A stretch of 59,385 bases of DNA, taken from positions 1-59,385 of the forward strand of contig VYCM01000011.1 in assembly GCA_009843915.1 (NCBI GenBank), read 5' to 3'. The position numbers were made by a program, and so were the translations under genes. Of the stretch, positions 8,730 to 19,532 are shown one piece after another. Source of the DNA: Acidimicrobiaceae bacterium (GTDB taxonomy: Bacteria; Actinomycetota; Acidimicrobiia; Acidimicrobiales; Aldehydirespiratoraceae). The notes beneath the pieces were generated by a model. It was not told the DNA's origin. It searched no databases and was given only the letters and a program-made list of their open reading frames with translations. Positions within the stretch are counted from its first letter, which is position 1. Each line of letters begins with the position of its first letter.

Positions 8730-9323
8730 CTACGGTCTAGCCGCTATGCCGAGCCCATCCTCGATGAACTCGGCCAGCGACTTCGCGTCGAGCGCTCCGG
8801 CGAAGGTGTCTACCAGCTCTCCGATGGGCGAGACGAGGGCGGTGGTGGGCATGGCGATGCTCCCGGTCGCCTCGTACACCTCCAGGTCCGGGTCCCAGCC
8901 CACGTCGTAGGTGACGCCGGTCCTCTCGACCAGATTGAGGGCGGCCTGGGTCGACTGGTCCTGTGAGAGTCCGAGGAACGCCACCTGACCGTCGAGTTCC
9001 TCGAAGACTTCCTGGAATTCGGGCATCTCCCTGACGCAGGGCGGGCACCACGACGCGAAGAAGTTCACCACCAGCGGCGTGCCCTCGTAGTCGGCCAGGG
9101 TGCCGGCACCGCCGTCGAAGCGGTCGAAGGTCAACTCGGACAGGTCGGTGCCGTCACCGGCGCCGGGCTCCAGGACGGCCTGCGCGACGAATGCGATGCC
9201 GGCCGCGGCCAGCACCACGGCAATGCCGGCGAGGAGGCGCGGTCGGATGCTGCCTCGCGGGTCTGGCTCGGCTTTCGTGGCGCGGCCATCCTCGGCGGCA
9301 CCGGCGTCTCCGTGGTCAGTCAC
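8730..9323 (-). CDS. TlpA-like membrane-anchored thioredoxin
   Basis: A 197-residue protein with a cytoplasmic N-terminus of ~27 residues, one membrane anchor (LLAGIAVVLAAAGIAFVAQAVL) and an external thioredoxin fold with the active site SWCPPC. The cis-proline region reads IAMPTTALVSP. TlpA/ResA proteins reduce disulfides outside the membrane, for example in cytochrome c maturation, receiving electrons from CcdA, which is encoded next. The start overlaps the preceding metallo-hydrolase gene by 8 bases. Confidence 0.88.
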   Translation of the reverse strand: MTDHGDAGAAEDGRATKAEPDPRGSIRPRLLAGIAVVLAAAGIAFVAQAVLEPGAGDGTDLSELTFDRFDGGAGTLADYEGTPLVVNFFASWCPPCVREMPEFQEVFEELDGQVAFLGLSQDQSTQAALNLVERTGVTYDVGWDPDLEVYEATGSIAMPTTALVSPIGELVDTFAGALDAKSLAEFIEDGLGIAARP

Positions 9324-10443
9324 GCGGTGGGGACCCCGCCCGTTCGGGTGTCCGAGGTTCGTAGTGCAGCAGGCCGTCGGGGTCGCGACTGCTGTCGGCT
9401 TCTCCGATCACGCGGAGGTGCTCCAGATGGGCGAAGGTCTCGCTGGCGGCCATGTCGCCCCAGGCCCGCTCGCTGAACAGCTCCTTCATGTAGGCCTCCA
9501 CCGGAGCTCTGCCCAGCGCGGACGCGGCCGCCCGGAGCGTGTCGAGCCGCTCGCCGTGGTGGCGGCGGATGCTGGCCGTGCGACCCCGCAGATCGGTGAA
9601 GGGATGACCGTGGGCGGGCAGGCACACGTTGACGCCACCGAACGCGCCCACCCGCTCCAGGGACGAGAAGAAGGCCGCCAGCGGGTCTTCGAGGTCGGTC
9701 GAGCCCGCGATGTGGGGCGTGATGGTGGGCAGCACGTGGTCGCCCGACAGCAGCACGCCCTCGGTCGGATCCCACAGGCACAGGTGGTCGGTCGTGTGGC
9801 CCGGCGTGTGCACTGCGAACCAGTCCCGCCCGGCCAGTCGCACGGCGTCGCCGTCGGCGACCCGGATGGTCGGCTCCGGCACCCTGAAGCGGGGCAGGCT
9901 GCCGGCGGCGCCGGTCTGGATGGAGAGCCTGATGGCCTCGTCGGGCGGCGGCTCGCGCGGCGTCCCCCAGGGGGTGCTGCCCCGGTTCGCCAGCTTCGCC
10001 TTCCACATCTCGACCAGCGCGTCGGGGTTCAGTTCCAGCAGCTCCAGGTCGATGTCGGCGTTGGCGTCGTCGGCCGCGGGGCTGGACGTGAACGCAGCGT
10101 GGGCCAGCAGTTCGGCGCCGGTCTCCTCCCGCAGCTGGTGGCTGCCGCCGTAGTGGTCGGGGTGAGAGTGGGTGACGACGGTGGTGTGCACGCGCCGCAT
10201 GGGAATGCCGGCCTGCCGGAGCCGGTCGCCCAGCGCGGCCCACGACTCCTCACCGGGCAGTCCCGGATCCACCAGCGCCACACCGTCGGAGTCGACCAGG
10301 GCGTAGCAGTTGACGTGGCCGAGGCCGGGCATGCTGATGGGCAGCTGCATCCGCAGCACCCCCGGCGCCACCTCGGTCACCTCCGAGGCTGCGGGCTCCT
10401 GCTCCTGTTTGGTGTACGTCGTCCGGGTCATCGAAGTTCTCAA
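9316..10443 (-). CDS. MBL-fold metallo-hydrolase
   Basis: The protein (375 residues) has the metallo-beta-lactamase motifs: THSHPDHYGG (two-metal HxHxDH), VHTPGHTTDHLC, LLSGDHVLP and CLPAHGHPF. The long form with a C-terminal alpha-helical extension resembles hydroxyacylglutathione hydrolase/LACTB2-like enzymes. The listed start is a TTG that overlaps the orn stop as TTGA; an in-frame ATG at 10431 is the alternative and neither has a strong ribosome-binding site. It lies in an orn-MBL-tlpA-ccdA-hydrolase run. The substrate is unknown. Confidence 0.85.
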   Translation of the reverse strand: MRTSMTRTTYTKQEQEPAASEVTEVAPGVLRMQLPISMPGLGHVNCYALVDSDGVALVDPGLPGEESWAALGDRLRQAGIPMRRVHTTVVTHSHPDHYGGSHQLREETGAELLAHAAFTSSPAADDANADIDLELLELNPDALVEMWKAKLANRGSTPWGTPREPPPDEAIRLSIQTGAAGSLPRFRVPEPTIRVADGDAVRLAGRDWFAVHTPGHTTDHLCLWDPTEGVLLSGDHVLPTITPHIAGSTDLEDPLAAFFSSLERVGAFGGVNVCLPAHGHPFTDLRGRTASIRRHHGERLDTLRAAASALGRAPVEAYMKELFSERAWGDMAASETFAHLEHLRVIGEADSSRDPDGLLHYEPRTPERAGSPPRD

Positions 10444-10982
10444 GCGCCGGTGCCGATGAACCCTGCCCGCCGGTACCAGCGCAGCTCCTCCAGGCTCTCG
10501 GTGATGTCGTCGAGGGCCCGATGGCCTCCAGCTTTGGCTGGTGCACCCTCATACACCGATGGTTGCCAGCGGCGGGCCAGCTCTTTCACCGTCGACACGT
10601 CGATCGACCGGTAGTGCAGGAAGTTTTCGATCTCCGGGAGGTACTGGGCCAGGAACCGGCGGTCGGTGCCGATGGAATTCCCGCACAGCGGGACGGTGCG
10701 GGGCTCGTCGATGTGCTCCCGCAGGAAGGCGAGCACGGCCGCACCGGCGTCGGCCAGGCTCACGGTCGAGGATCTCACTTGCTCCAGCAGGCCGCTGGTG
10801 GTGTGCATGGTCCGGACGGTGTCGTCCATGCGGGCCAGCGCCTCCTCTGGCTGGTGGATGACGAGATCGGGCCCGGTGGCCACGATCTCGAGGTCGTCGT
10901 CGGTGATCAGGGCGGCGATCTCGACGATGGAGTGGAACCCGGGATCGAGGCCGGTCATCTCCAAGTCCATCCAGGCGAGCAC
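10440..10982 (-). CDS. orn: Oligoribonuclease
   Basis: This 180-residue 3'-5' exonuclease degrades 2-5 nt RNA ends to mononucleotides, including pGpG. It has the DEDDh set: WMDLEMTGLDP (Exo I, D and E), the PLCGNSIGTDRRFL segment (Exo II) and HRALDDITESLEEL (Exo III). YRSIDVSTVKELARRW is a further hallmark. Start is GTG; a TATCCT -10 element ends 6 bases upstream, so the mRNA is probably leaderless. Confidence 0.96.
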   Translation of the reverse strand: MLAWMDLEMTGLDPGFHSIVEIAALITDDDLEIVATGPDLVIHQPEEALARMDDTVRTMHTTSGLLEQVRSSTVSLADAGAAVLAFLREHIDEPRTVPLCGNSIGTDRRFLAQYLPEIENFLHYRSIDVSTVKELARRWQPSVYEGAPAKAGGHRALDDITESLEELRWYRRAGFIGTGA

Positions 10983-10988
10983 TGAGGC

Positions 10989-10994
10989 AGGATA
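10989..10994 (-). promoter_or_regulatory. Candidate -10 box for orn (leaderless)
   Basis: Read on the minus strand this is TATCCT, ending 6 bases before the GTG start. Confidence 0.5.
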
Positions 10995-11046
10995 ACTAGG
11001 CCCATAGGCGCTGCGGGATGGTCGCCCACCCGCTCGACCTCTTGGC

Positions 11047-11052
11047 TACTCT
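11047..11052 (+). promoter_or_regulatory. Candidate -10 box for dut (leaderless)
   Basis: TACTCT ends 6 bases before the GTG start; no Shine-Dalgarno is visible. Confidence 0.5.
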
Positions 11053-11058
11053 CAGCCG

Positions 11059-11499
11059 GTGCTCGATGTTCCCGTACTGCGGCTCGACCCGGACCTGCCC
11101 CTTCCGGGCTATGCCCGGCCCGGCGATGCTGGCATCGACCTTATGGCCCGGAGCGTCACGGTCCTAGCGCCCGGAGGGGGGCGGGCGCTGGTGCCGACCG
11201 GGGTGGCCGTGTCGTTGCCGGAGGGCTGCGCGGGCTTCGTTCTCCCTCGCAGCGGGCTCGCCCTCAAGCATGGTGTGACCTGCCTCAACACTCCCGGCTT
11301 GATCGATTCCGGCTACCGGGGAGAGCTGAAGGTGATCCTGGTGAACACCGACCCGTCCGAGCCGTTCACGGTGGAGCGGGGCGAGCGCATCGCCCAGCTG
11401 GTGGTGATGGCGGTGGAGCAGGTGCGCCTGGTGGAAGTGGAGAGCCTCGAGCCGTCCACGCGCGGCGACCAGGGCTTCGGCTCGACCGGCCGCTGGTAG
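11059..11499 (+). CDS. dut: dUTP diphosphatase
   Basis: The 146-residue trimeric dUTPase hydrolyses dUTP to dUMP and PPi, keeping uracil out of DNA and supplying dTMP synthesis. All five motifs are visible: PGDAGIDLMA (I), VLPRSGLALKHG (II), GLIDSGYRGELKVILVN (III), GERIAQLVV (IV) and the C-terminal RGDQGFGSTGRW (V, the flexible arm). Length is normal. It converges on lysC with 3 bases between stops. Confidence 0.97.
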   Translation: MLDVPVLRLDPDLPLPGYARPGDAGIDLMARSVTVLAPGGGRALVPTGVAVSLPEGCAGFVLPRSGLALKHGVTCLNTPGLIDSGYRGELKVILVNTDPSEPFTVERGERIAQLVVMAVEQVRLVEVESLEPSTRGDQGFGSTGRW

Positions 11500-11502
11500 G
11501 AG

Positions 11503-14350
<2,848 letters not shown>

Positions 14351-14387
14351 ACCCGTCACGGACGGCCCTGCCGCCGCCGGACTCCGG

Positions 14388-15428
14388 TCAGGCGACCCGG
14401 TGCAGGAGCGAGCGGCCCTCGATCACTGCGAGCAGGTTGGTGTACTCCGACCGGCGCACGTCTACGTCGATGACCAGCCCGGCCTGGGCCGAGTGAGGCG
14501 TGAGCACCACGTTGGCCCTTCGGTCGGAGGCCAGGTCGATGAGCGGATTGTCGGGCCGGACCGGCTCCCAGGCGAAGCCGTCGGTGGCTACGCCGCCCAG
14601 ATGGCCGGTCCGGTAGGCATCGGCCACAGCCTCCTCGTCTAGCAGGCTGCTGGCTCCGGCGTTGATCAACAGCGCGCCGGGCCGGAGGCGACTCAGGAAC
14701 GTCGCATCGGCGATCCCGGCCGTCTCGGCTGAATGGGGCAAGAGCAGGACCACCACGTCGGATCGGTCGAGCAGCTCGTCGAGTCCGGCGTAGGCGATCT
14801 GGAGCTGCTCCTCGGCCCAGTCCGGCAGCCGGTTGCGGCGGTGGTATCGGAGTTCGCAGCCGAAGCTGCCGAGGCGCAGCGCCAGCTCGGTTCCGATCTC
14901 GCCGAGGCCGACTATCCCGACGGCGCAGTCCCGCAGTTGGCGAACGCCCTGCATTCTCGACCAGTCGATGAGGAAGGTGTCGGCGTCGCACCGCTGGGGC
15001 GTCCCCCATGCCTCGCTGGCCTCCACGACGATCTGCTCGGCTTCGCGGGTGCGTTTGAGCAGGGCCATCATCTGCATGACCACATGCTCGGCCACCATCG
15101 TGCACTGCGGCAGGGGCCAACGGCACACCGGAACCCCGGCCCGGCGGGCCGCGTCGAGGTCGATGTCGTGGACCTGTAGTCCGAGGCGCTGGATCAGCCG
15201 CAGTCGGCTCCCGGCTTCGATGATGGGCGCATCGATCACTCTCGACCGTTCGCTGACCAGTAACTCGGCGTCGGCCACCGCGTCGATGATCTCGGAATCT
15301 GAGGGCGACCCGAGCATGACCAGCTCGATCTGGTCGGGGCAGGCGGCTCGGGCCACTTCCTGGTGAACGGGTGCCCGCTGGGTCACGTAGACGGCGCGGT
15401 GCAGGCGCCGGCTCACACCGTCGGCCAC
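14388..15428 (-). CDS. D-isomer-specific 2-hydroxyacid dehydrogenase homologue lacking the catalytic arginine
   Basis: The 346-residue protein has the NAD-binding motif GIVGLGEIGTELALRLG (residues ~171-187), the substrate segment IQRLGLQVHDID, catalytic Glu in FAWEP (E288) and catalytic His in LTPHSAQ (H312). The family's conserved arginine, expected in the NxxRG loop, is replaced: the loop reads INAGASSLLD, with Ala at position 259. It may bind ligand without normal 2-keto acid reduction, or use another chemistry. The start lies 16 bases inside the end of the amidohydrolase gene, so the two are probably coupled. Confidence 0.82.
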   Translation of the reverse strand: MADGVSRRLHRAVYVTQRAPVHQEVARAACPDQIELVMLGSPSDSEIIDAVADAELLVSERSRVIDAPIIEAGSRLRLIQRLGLQVHDIDLDAARRAGVPVCRWPLPQCTMVAEHVVMQMMALLKRTREAEQIVVEASEAWGTPQRCDADTFLIDWSRMQGVRQLRDCAVGIVGLGEIGTELALRLGSFGCELRYHRRNRLPDWAEEQLQIAYAGLDELLDRSDVVVLLLPHSAETAGIADATFLSRLRPGALLINAGASSLLDEEAVADAYRTGHLGGVATDGFAWEPVRPDNPLIDLASDRRANVVLTPHSAQAGLVIDVDVRRSEYTNLLAVIEGRSLLHRVA

Positions 15429-16810
15429 TCGGATTCCAGCCCGGTAACGCCGGCTCGCGCCGCCACCACCCGGTATCGGCTGCGCACGTCGTCCAGCACG
15501 GCCGCCTCGTCCATGGTGAGGACTACCCGATTGCGCATGACGGTTCGACCGTTGACCACCACCGTGTCGACGTCCCGGCCCTGGGCTGCGAATACTGCGG
15601 TGGCCACCGGGTTCCAGACAGGCTGAAGGTGCGGGGCGTCGGTGTCTATGGTGATGAAGTCGGCCTTCTTGCCCGGCTCCAGCGAGCCGAGCGAATCCCC
15701 CAGCCCGAGGGCCTTGGCGCCGTTCAGCGTGGCCATCTCCAGCACTGTCTCAGGGCCGATGGCCAGGCGTGTTCCGGCCCGCTGCCGGGCCGAATGGCAA
15801 GCGATGCGCATGTCCCGCAGCAGGTCGAGATTGGCGTTGGACGGAGCGGCATCGCAGCCCAGTGCCACGTTGACTCCGGCTTCGAGCATGTCGGTCACCG
15901 CGGCCGGACCCCAAGCCGCGGAGGCGTTGTTGGCCGGGTTGTGCGACACCGACGTGCCGGTGGAGGCCAACAGCCGGTGGTCGTCATCGTCGGCCACGGT
16001 GCAATGGGCCAGCACAGTGCGGGGCCCGAGCAGCCCGTGGCCACCGGCGAGTTCGACGTGGCTGCGGAACCCGAGGCTTCGGGCGAAGTCATTGTCGGAG
16101 GGCAGTTCGGCGAGGTGGATGGTGATGCCCATGTCGCGGGCCCGGGCCAGTTCCGACACCTCGTCGTAGAGCGACAGATCGCAGGCCGGCTCGGCCGACC
16201 GGCAGCCGAACCACACCTGGAGCCGGCCGTCGCCGGCTCCCTCCCAGCGATCATGGGCGTCGAGCGTCTGCTGTATGGAGGACTCCCTGGTCTGCCACAT
16301 GCCGTGATGCCAGCCCAACTCGTCGCGGGTCTCGGGGCTGACGGCCATGACCACCTTTCCAAGGGCAGATCTGATGCCCGATTCCACGCACACCTCGGCG
16401 ATCCCGTCGAAGCCGTAGCGCTCGGCCAGCAGGCACTCCACGAATCCGGTGGTACCCGACTTGAGCATCTCCAGGACGCCCAGGCGGGCGCTGGCGGCGG
16501 CGTCGGCTTCGCTGTAGGAGCCCTGCAGCGGGAAGATGCGGGCGAACAGCCAGCTCGAGAAGTCGGGGAGCCGCTTTCCCTCCGACACGCCCCGCAGCAT
16601 GGTCTGGGCCAGGTGCACATGGGTGTCGATCAGCCCCGGCATCACGATGTGGCCTCCGACGTCGACCTCTTCGGCGTCGGGATAGCGGCTGCGCAACTCC
16701 GCCGTCTTGCCCACCGCCGCGATGCGGTCGCCGGTGACCACCAGCGCGCCGTCTTCGATGATCTCCCTGCTCGGGTTCATCGTGATGATGGTTCCGCGGG
16801 TGAAGATCAC
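15413..16810 (-). CDS. ATZ/TRZ-type amidohydrolase (cytosine deaminase/8-oxoguanine deaminase-like)
   Basis: A ~465-residue metal-dependent hydrolase of the AtzB/TrzN/MtaD group, which deaminate or dechlorinate purine- or triazine-like rings. Metal sites are visible: DTHVHLAQTML (HxH), ITIHLAE (His and Glu), VLAHCTVADDDDH (His) and LGCDAAPSNANLDLL (Asp), plus the family ending PGKKADFITID. The frame opens at 16879, but that would overlap the transporter gene; GTG at 16810 (or 16819) begins at the conserved VIFTRGTIITMN. It is followed by the hydroxyacid dehydrogenase homologue. The true substrate is unknown. Confidence 0.85.
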   Translation of the reverse strand: MIFTRGTIITMNPSREIIEDGALVVTGDRIAAVGKTAELRSRYPDAEEVDVGGHIVMPGLIDTHVHLAQTMLRGVSEGKRLPDFSSWLFARIFPLQGSYSEADAAASARLGVLEMLKSGTTGFVECLLAERYGFDGIAEVCVESGIRSALGKVVMAVSPETRDELGWHHGMWQTRESSIQQTLDAHDRWEGAGDGRLQVWFGCRSAEPACDLSLYDEVSELARARDMGITIHLAELPSDNDFARSLGFRSHVELAGGHGLLGPRTVLAHCTVADDDDHRLLASTGTSVSHNPANNASAAWGPAAVTDMLEAGVNVALGCDAAPSNANLDLLRDMRIACHSARQRAGTRLAIGPETVLEMATLNGAKALGLGDSLGSLEPGKKADFITIDTDAPHLQPVWNPVATAVFAAQGRDVDTVVVNGRTVMRNRVVLTMDEAAVLDDVRSRYRVVAARAGVTGLESEWPTV

Positions 16811-16844
16811 AGGCGACACCGTAACGGCGGGGATCGCGCCCGTT

Positions 16845-17687
16845 CTAGGCCGACGTCGCGCCGGGGCGGCTTCCGGCAATTGCCACTATCACTAGGCCGA
16901 TGCCGAGCAGTTCTTGGCCGCTGGGCACCTGGGCCAGGGCGGCCAGCCCCACAACGGTGGCGGTGACGGGCAGCAGGGCCTGCAGCAGGGCGAAGCGGGG
17001 CGGGTCGACCCGGCGCATCACTGCCTGATCGATCCGGTAGGGGATCACGTTGGACAGCAACCCGGTGGCGACGCCCAGCGCGATCACCAGCGGGGCGTCC
17101 AGCGCGTCGCCCACCGCCGAGATGCCGAAGGGACCGATGGCCACCGCGCCGGCGAGCATCCCCAGACCCAGTCCGTCCACCGAGGCCGGGCTGCGGGCCA
17201 CCCGGTGGCCGAGCAGGATGTAGCCCGCCCAGAACGCGCCGGCCAGCAGCGCGAAGGTCACCCCCCGGGCGGTGCCCTCGGCCTCCACTCCGGCCAGCAC
17301 CAGCACACCGGCGATGGCCAGTATCAGCGCCCCCGCCGAACGCAGGGTGCGGGCCCCGACCGCGGCCACCACCACCGGTCCGGTGAACTCGATGGCTACC
17401 GCGTTTCCCAGCGGCAGCTTGTCCATGGCCAGGTAGAAGCACAGATTCATGGCGGCCAGCGACACGCCGAAGGCCGCGGCCCTCCCCAACACTGCCAGCT
17501 CCCAGCGACGGCGCCACGAGCGTCGCAGCAGCACGATCATGGCGCCCGCGCCCAGCACCCGGAGCAGAGCCACCCCGCTGGGCGCCAGTTCGTCGAACAG
17601 CGTGGCGGCGACGGCTGCGCCCATGTACTGCGAGACCGCTCCGACCATGAACAGAGCCTCGGGAGGGAGCGCTCGGAGGCGCATCAC
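16845..17687 (-). CDS. EamA-family (RhtA-like) drug/metabolite exporter
   Basis: The 280-residue protein has about ten hydrophobic segments in two EamA repeats, with FYLAMDKLPLGNAVAIEFTGPVVVA in the first and NVIPYRIDQAVMRRVDPPRFALLQALLPV in the second, both typical of RhtA-type exporters of amino acids and other metabolites. It sits upstream of the amidohydrolase and dehydrogenase on the same strand, suggesting one small functional unit. The exported molecule is unknown. Confidence 0.85.
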   Translation of the reverse strand: MMRLRALPPEALFMVGAVSQYMGAAVAATLFDELAPSGVALLRVLGAGAMIVLLRRSWRRRWELAVLGRAAAFGVSLAAMNLCFYLAMDKLPLGNAVAIEFTGPVVVAAVGARTLRSAGALILAIAGVLVLAGVEAEGTARGVTFALLAGAFWAGYILLGHRVARSPASVDGLGLGMLAGAVAIGPFGISAVGDALDAPLVIALGVATGLLSNVIPYRIDQAVMRRVDPPRFALLQALLPVTATVVGLAALAQVPSGQELLGIGLVIVAIAGSRPGATSA

Positions 17688-17696
17688 GACCCCGGA

Positions 17697-17702
17697 TAGG
17701 GT
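17697..17702 (+). promoter_or_regulatory. Candidate -10 box for the flavin reductase gene (leaderless)
   Basis: TAGGGT ends 6 bases before the ATG. Confidence 0.45.
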
Positions 17703-17708
17703 GAGGTC

Positions 17709-18206
17709 ATGGCACTCGACGACCAGCTCGTGAACCGGCTCACCTGGAAGATCCCCAACGCTCTGGCGCTGATCGGGTCGCGCTCAGGGTCCGAACGCAA
17801 CGGTATGACCGCAAGCTGGATCACGCAGTTGTCGATGGAGCCCGTGCTCATAGGTGTCGGCGTGGACAATACGGCAGTGACGCACCGTCTCATCTCCGAG
17901 GGAGGCTCGTTCACCGTGAACCTGTGGAACGCCGAGGACACCCGGGTGTTCGTCAAGTTCTCCAAGCCCGCCACCTACGCCGACGGAACCCTCAACGGGC
18001 GGGCCGTGAAGGAGGCGACCACCGGCGCGCCGGTGTTCACCGAGGCCATCGCCTGGATGGACTGCGAGGTGCGTCACGCCGTCGATCTGGGCACCCACAC
18101 CCTGTTCGTGGGCGAGCTGGTGGACGGCGACATCCAAGTCGACGAGGCACGCTCCGCCTCGATGAGCGACACCCGCATGAAGTACGGAGGCGTCAAGCGC
18201 CACTGA
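17709..18206 (+). CDS. Flavin reductase-like FMN-binding split-barrel protein
   Basis: A 165-residue protein with the flavin reductase domain: IPNALALIGSRSGSERNGMTASWITQLSMEP, then VGVDNTAVTHRLISEGGSFTVNLW and a late THTLFVGELVDGDI. HpaC-type reductases of this fold supply reduced flavin to two-component hydroxylases. The HpaB-like gene lies 1.3 kb downstream on the same strand, so it is a plausible partner, which is inference. The end overlaps the convergent MFS gene by 14 bases. Confidence 0.82.
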   Translation: MALDDQLVNRLTWKIPNALALIGSRSGSERNGMTASWITQLSMEPVLIGVGVDNTAVTHRLISEGGSFTVNLWNAEDTRVFVKFSKPATYADGTLNGRAVKEATTGAPVFTEAIAWMDCEVRHAVDLGTHTLFVGELVDGDIQVDEARSASMSDTRMKYGGVKRH

Positions 18207-19455
18207 GCTCGCGGCCGGCGGCGCCCGAGCGGCTGCGGGCGGCGGCCACGAGGCCGAGTCCTGCGCAGGCCGCGGTGATGGCTCCCACCGCTATCAGGGC
18301 GGTGCGGCTGCCGAAGGCGTCCACCATCCAGCCCAGGATGGGCCCGCCGACGGCGCGGGCCCCTACGAAGACGACCCCGTACGCCGCGGACACCCGGCCC
18401 TGCAGGCGCGGATCGGCCGCGGTCTGCACCGATCCGTTGGAAAGGCTCAAGAACCCGCCGCCGAAGGTGCCTACCACGAAGATGACCGCTACCCCGGCAA
18501 GCAGGTGGTTCACTGCAGCCAGCGGGACCATGGCCGCGCTGAACACCGCCAGCAGGATCGCCAGGCTGCGCGCCCCCTCCAGCTTCGATGCCGCCATCAT
18601 CACCGAGCCGATCAGGCTGCCGATGGCCATGACCTGGGCCAGGACCGCGAACGTGCCCGCCCCGCTGGCCAGCTGCTTGTCGGCGACGACCGGAAGCAGC
18701 ACCGCCAGGTTCCAGCCGAACAGGGTGAACGAGCACAGCAGGGCCAGCGGTATTGTCACTGCCGGGGTGCGCATCAGGTAGCCGAGCACCCGGCCCCCGG
18801 CGGCTCGGGCTGCTTTCGACGCGGTGGCGGTGGTGGTCGCCACCCGGAGCACCAGCATGGCTGCGAGCAGCGATGTCACTCCGTTCACTGCGAAGCAGGC
18901 CCATGCCGCGGACAGACTCAGGAAGAGCCAGGCGGCGCCGCTGCCCAGGAACCGACCGATCGACATCACCGAGGTGTGCAGCCGGGCCGCCCGGTCGATC
19001 CCGTCGGCGAGGACGACATCACGCACGAAGGCCCGCCGTAGCGGCGTGTCAATGGCACCGATCACGCCCAGCACCGCGACGGCTCCGAACAGCACCGCCA
19101 GCGGCAGGTCTTCTCCCATCGCTAGCGCGAGGAGTGCCAGCGCACCGGCGACGACGGACTTCGAGCCCTGAGTGGAGGCCAGCAGCCGGCGCCGGTCCTT
19201 GCGGTCGGCCAGCGTTCCCGCCAGCGGCGCGAGAACGACGGCCGAGCCCGACCGGACCGCAACGGTGAGTCCGACTACGAATGCGCTGCCGGTGATCTCA
19301 TACACCAGCCATACCTCCGCGAGGTGGTGGGCCCACATCCCTGCGCCGTGCAGGAACTGGGCACCCGCGTAGCGGCGGAAGTTGGGGTTGCTCAGCGTGT
19401 CGGTCAGCCGGCCCAGCGCGAGCCTCACGCGCTCATCACTCCGACAGTTTGACAT
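18193..19455 (-). CDS. MFS transporter (EntS/MFS_3-like exporter)
   Basis: About 420 residues with twelve hydrophobic segments. The start YAGAQFLHGAGMWAHHLAEVWLVYEITGSAFVVGL and the loop LAGTLADRKDRRRLL (MFS motif A) match the EntS/MFS_3 exporter group. The frame extends to TTG at 19476, which would lie inside the operator-like palindrome at 19461-19481; ATG at 19455 is preferred and GTG at 19428 possible. It is divergent from the hpaB run and probably exports a compound linked to that pathway. Confidence 0.85.
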   Translation of the reverse strand: MSNCRSDERVRLALGRLTDTLSNPNFRRYAGAQFLHGAGMWAHHLAEVWLVYEITGSAFVVGLTVAVRSGSAVVLAPLAGTLADRKDRRRLLASTQGSKSVVAGALALLALAMGEDLPLAVLFGAVAVLGVIGAIDTPLRRAFVRDVVLADGIDRAARLHTSVMSIGRFLGSGAAWLFLSLSAAWACFAVNGVTSLLAAMLVLRVATTTATASKAARAAGGRVLGYLMRTPAVTIPLALLCSFTLFGWNLAVLLPVVADKQLASGAGTFAVLAQVMAIGSLIGSVMMAASKLEGARSLAILLAVFSAAMVPLAAVNHLLAGVAVIFVVGTFGGGFLSLSNGSVQTAADPRLQGRVSAAYGVVFVGARAVGGPILGWMVDAFGSRTALIAVGAITAACAGLGLVAAARSRSGAAGRELSGA

Positions 19456-19460
19456 CTCAG

Positions 19461-19481
19461 GCAGGTTGTCAGACAATCTGC
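19461..19481. promoter_or_regulatory. FadR/GntR-type operator palindrome
   Basis: A 21-bp palindrome with arms GCAGNTTGTC and GACAANCTGC around a central A. The core TTGTCAGACAA fits TNGTNNNACNA, the known recognition pattern of FadR-subfamily GntR regulators. It lies in the divergent region between the MFS gene and the hpaB run, and a FadR/FCD regulator is encoded at 22423-23238, so autogenous pathway control is likely. Confidence 0.7.
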
Positions 19482-19532
19482 CATGAGGGCGGGCCTCTGT
19501 GGCGCGGCCTTCGTCGTTCTCCTGGAGGATGG

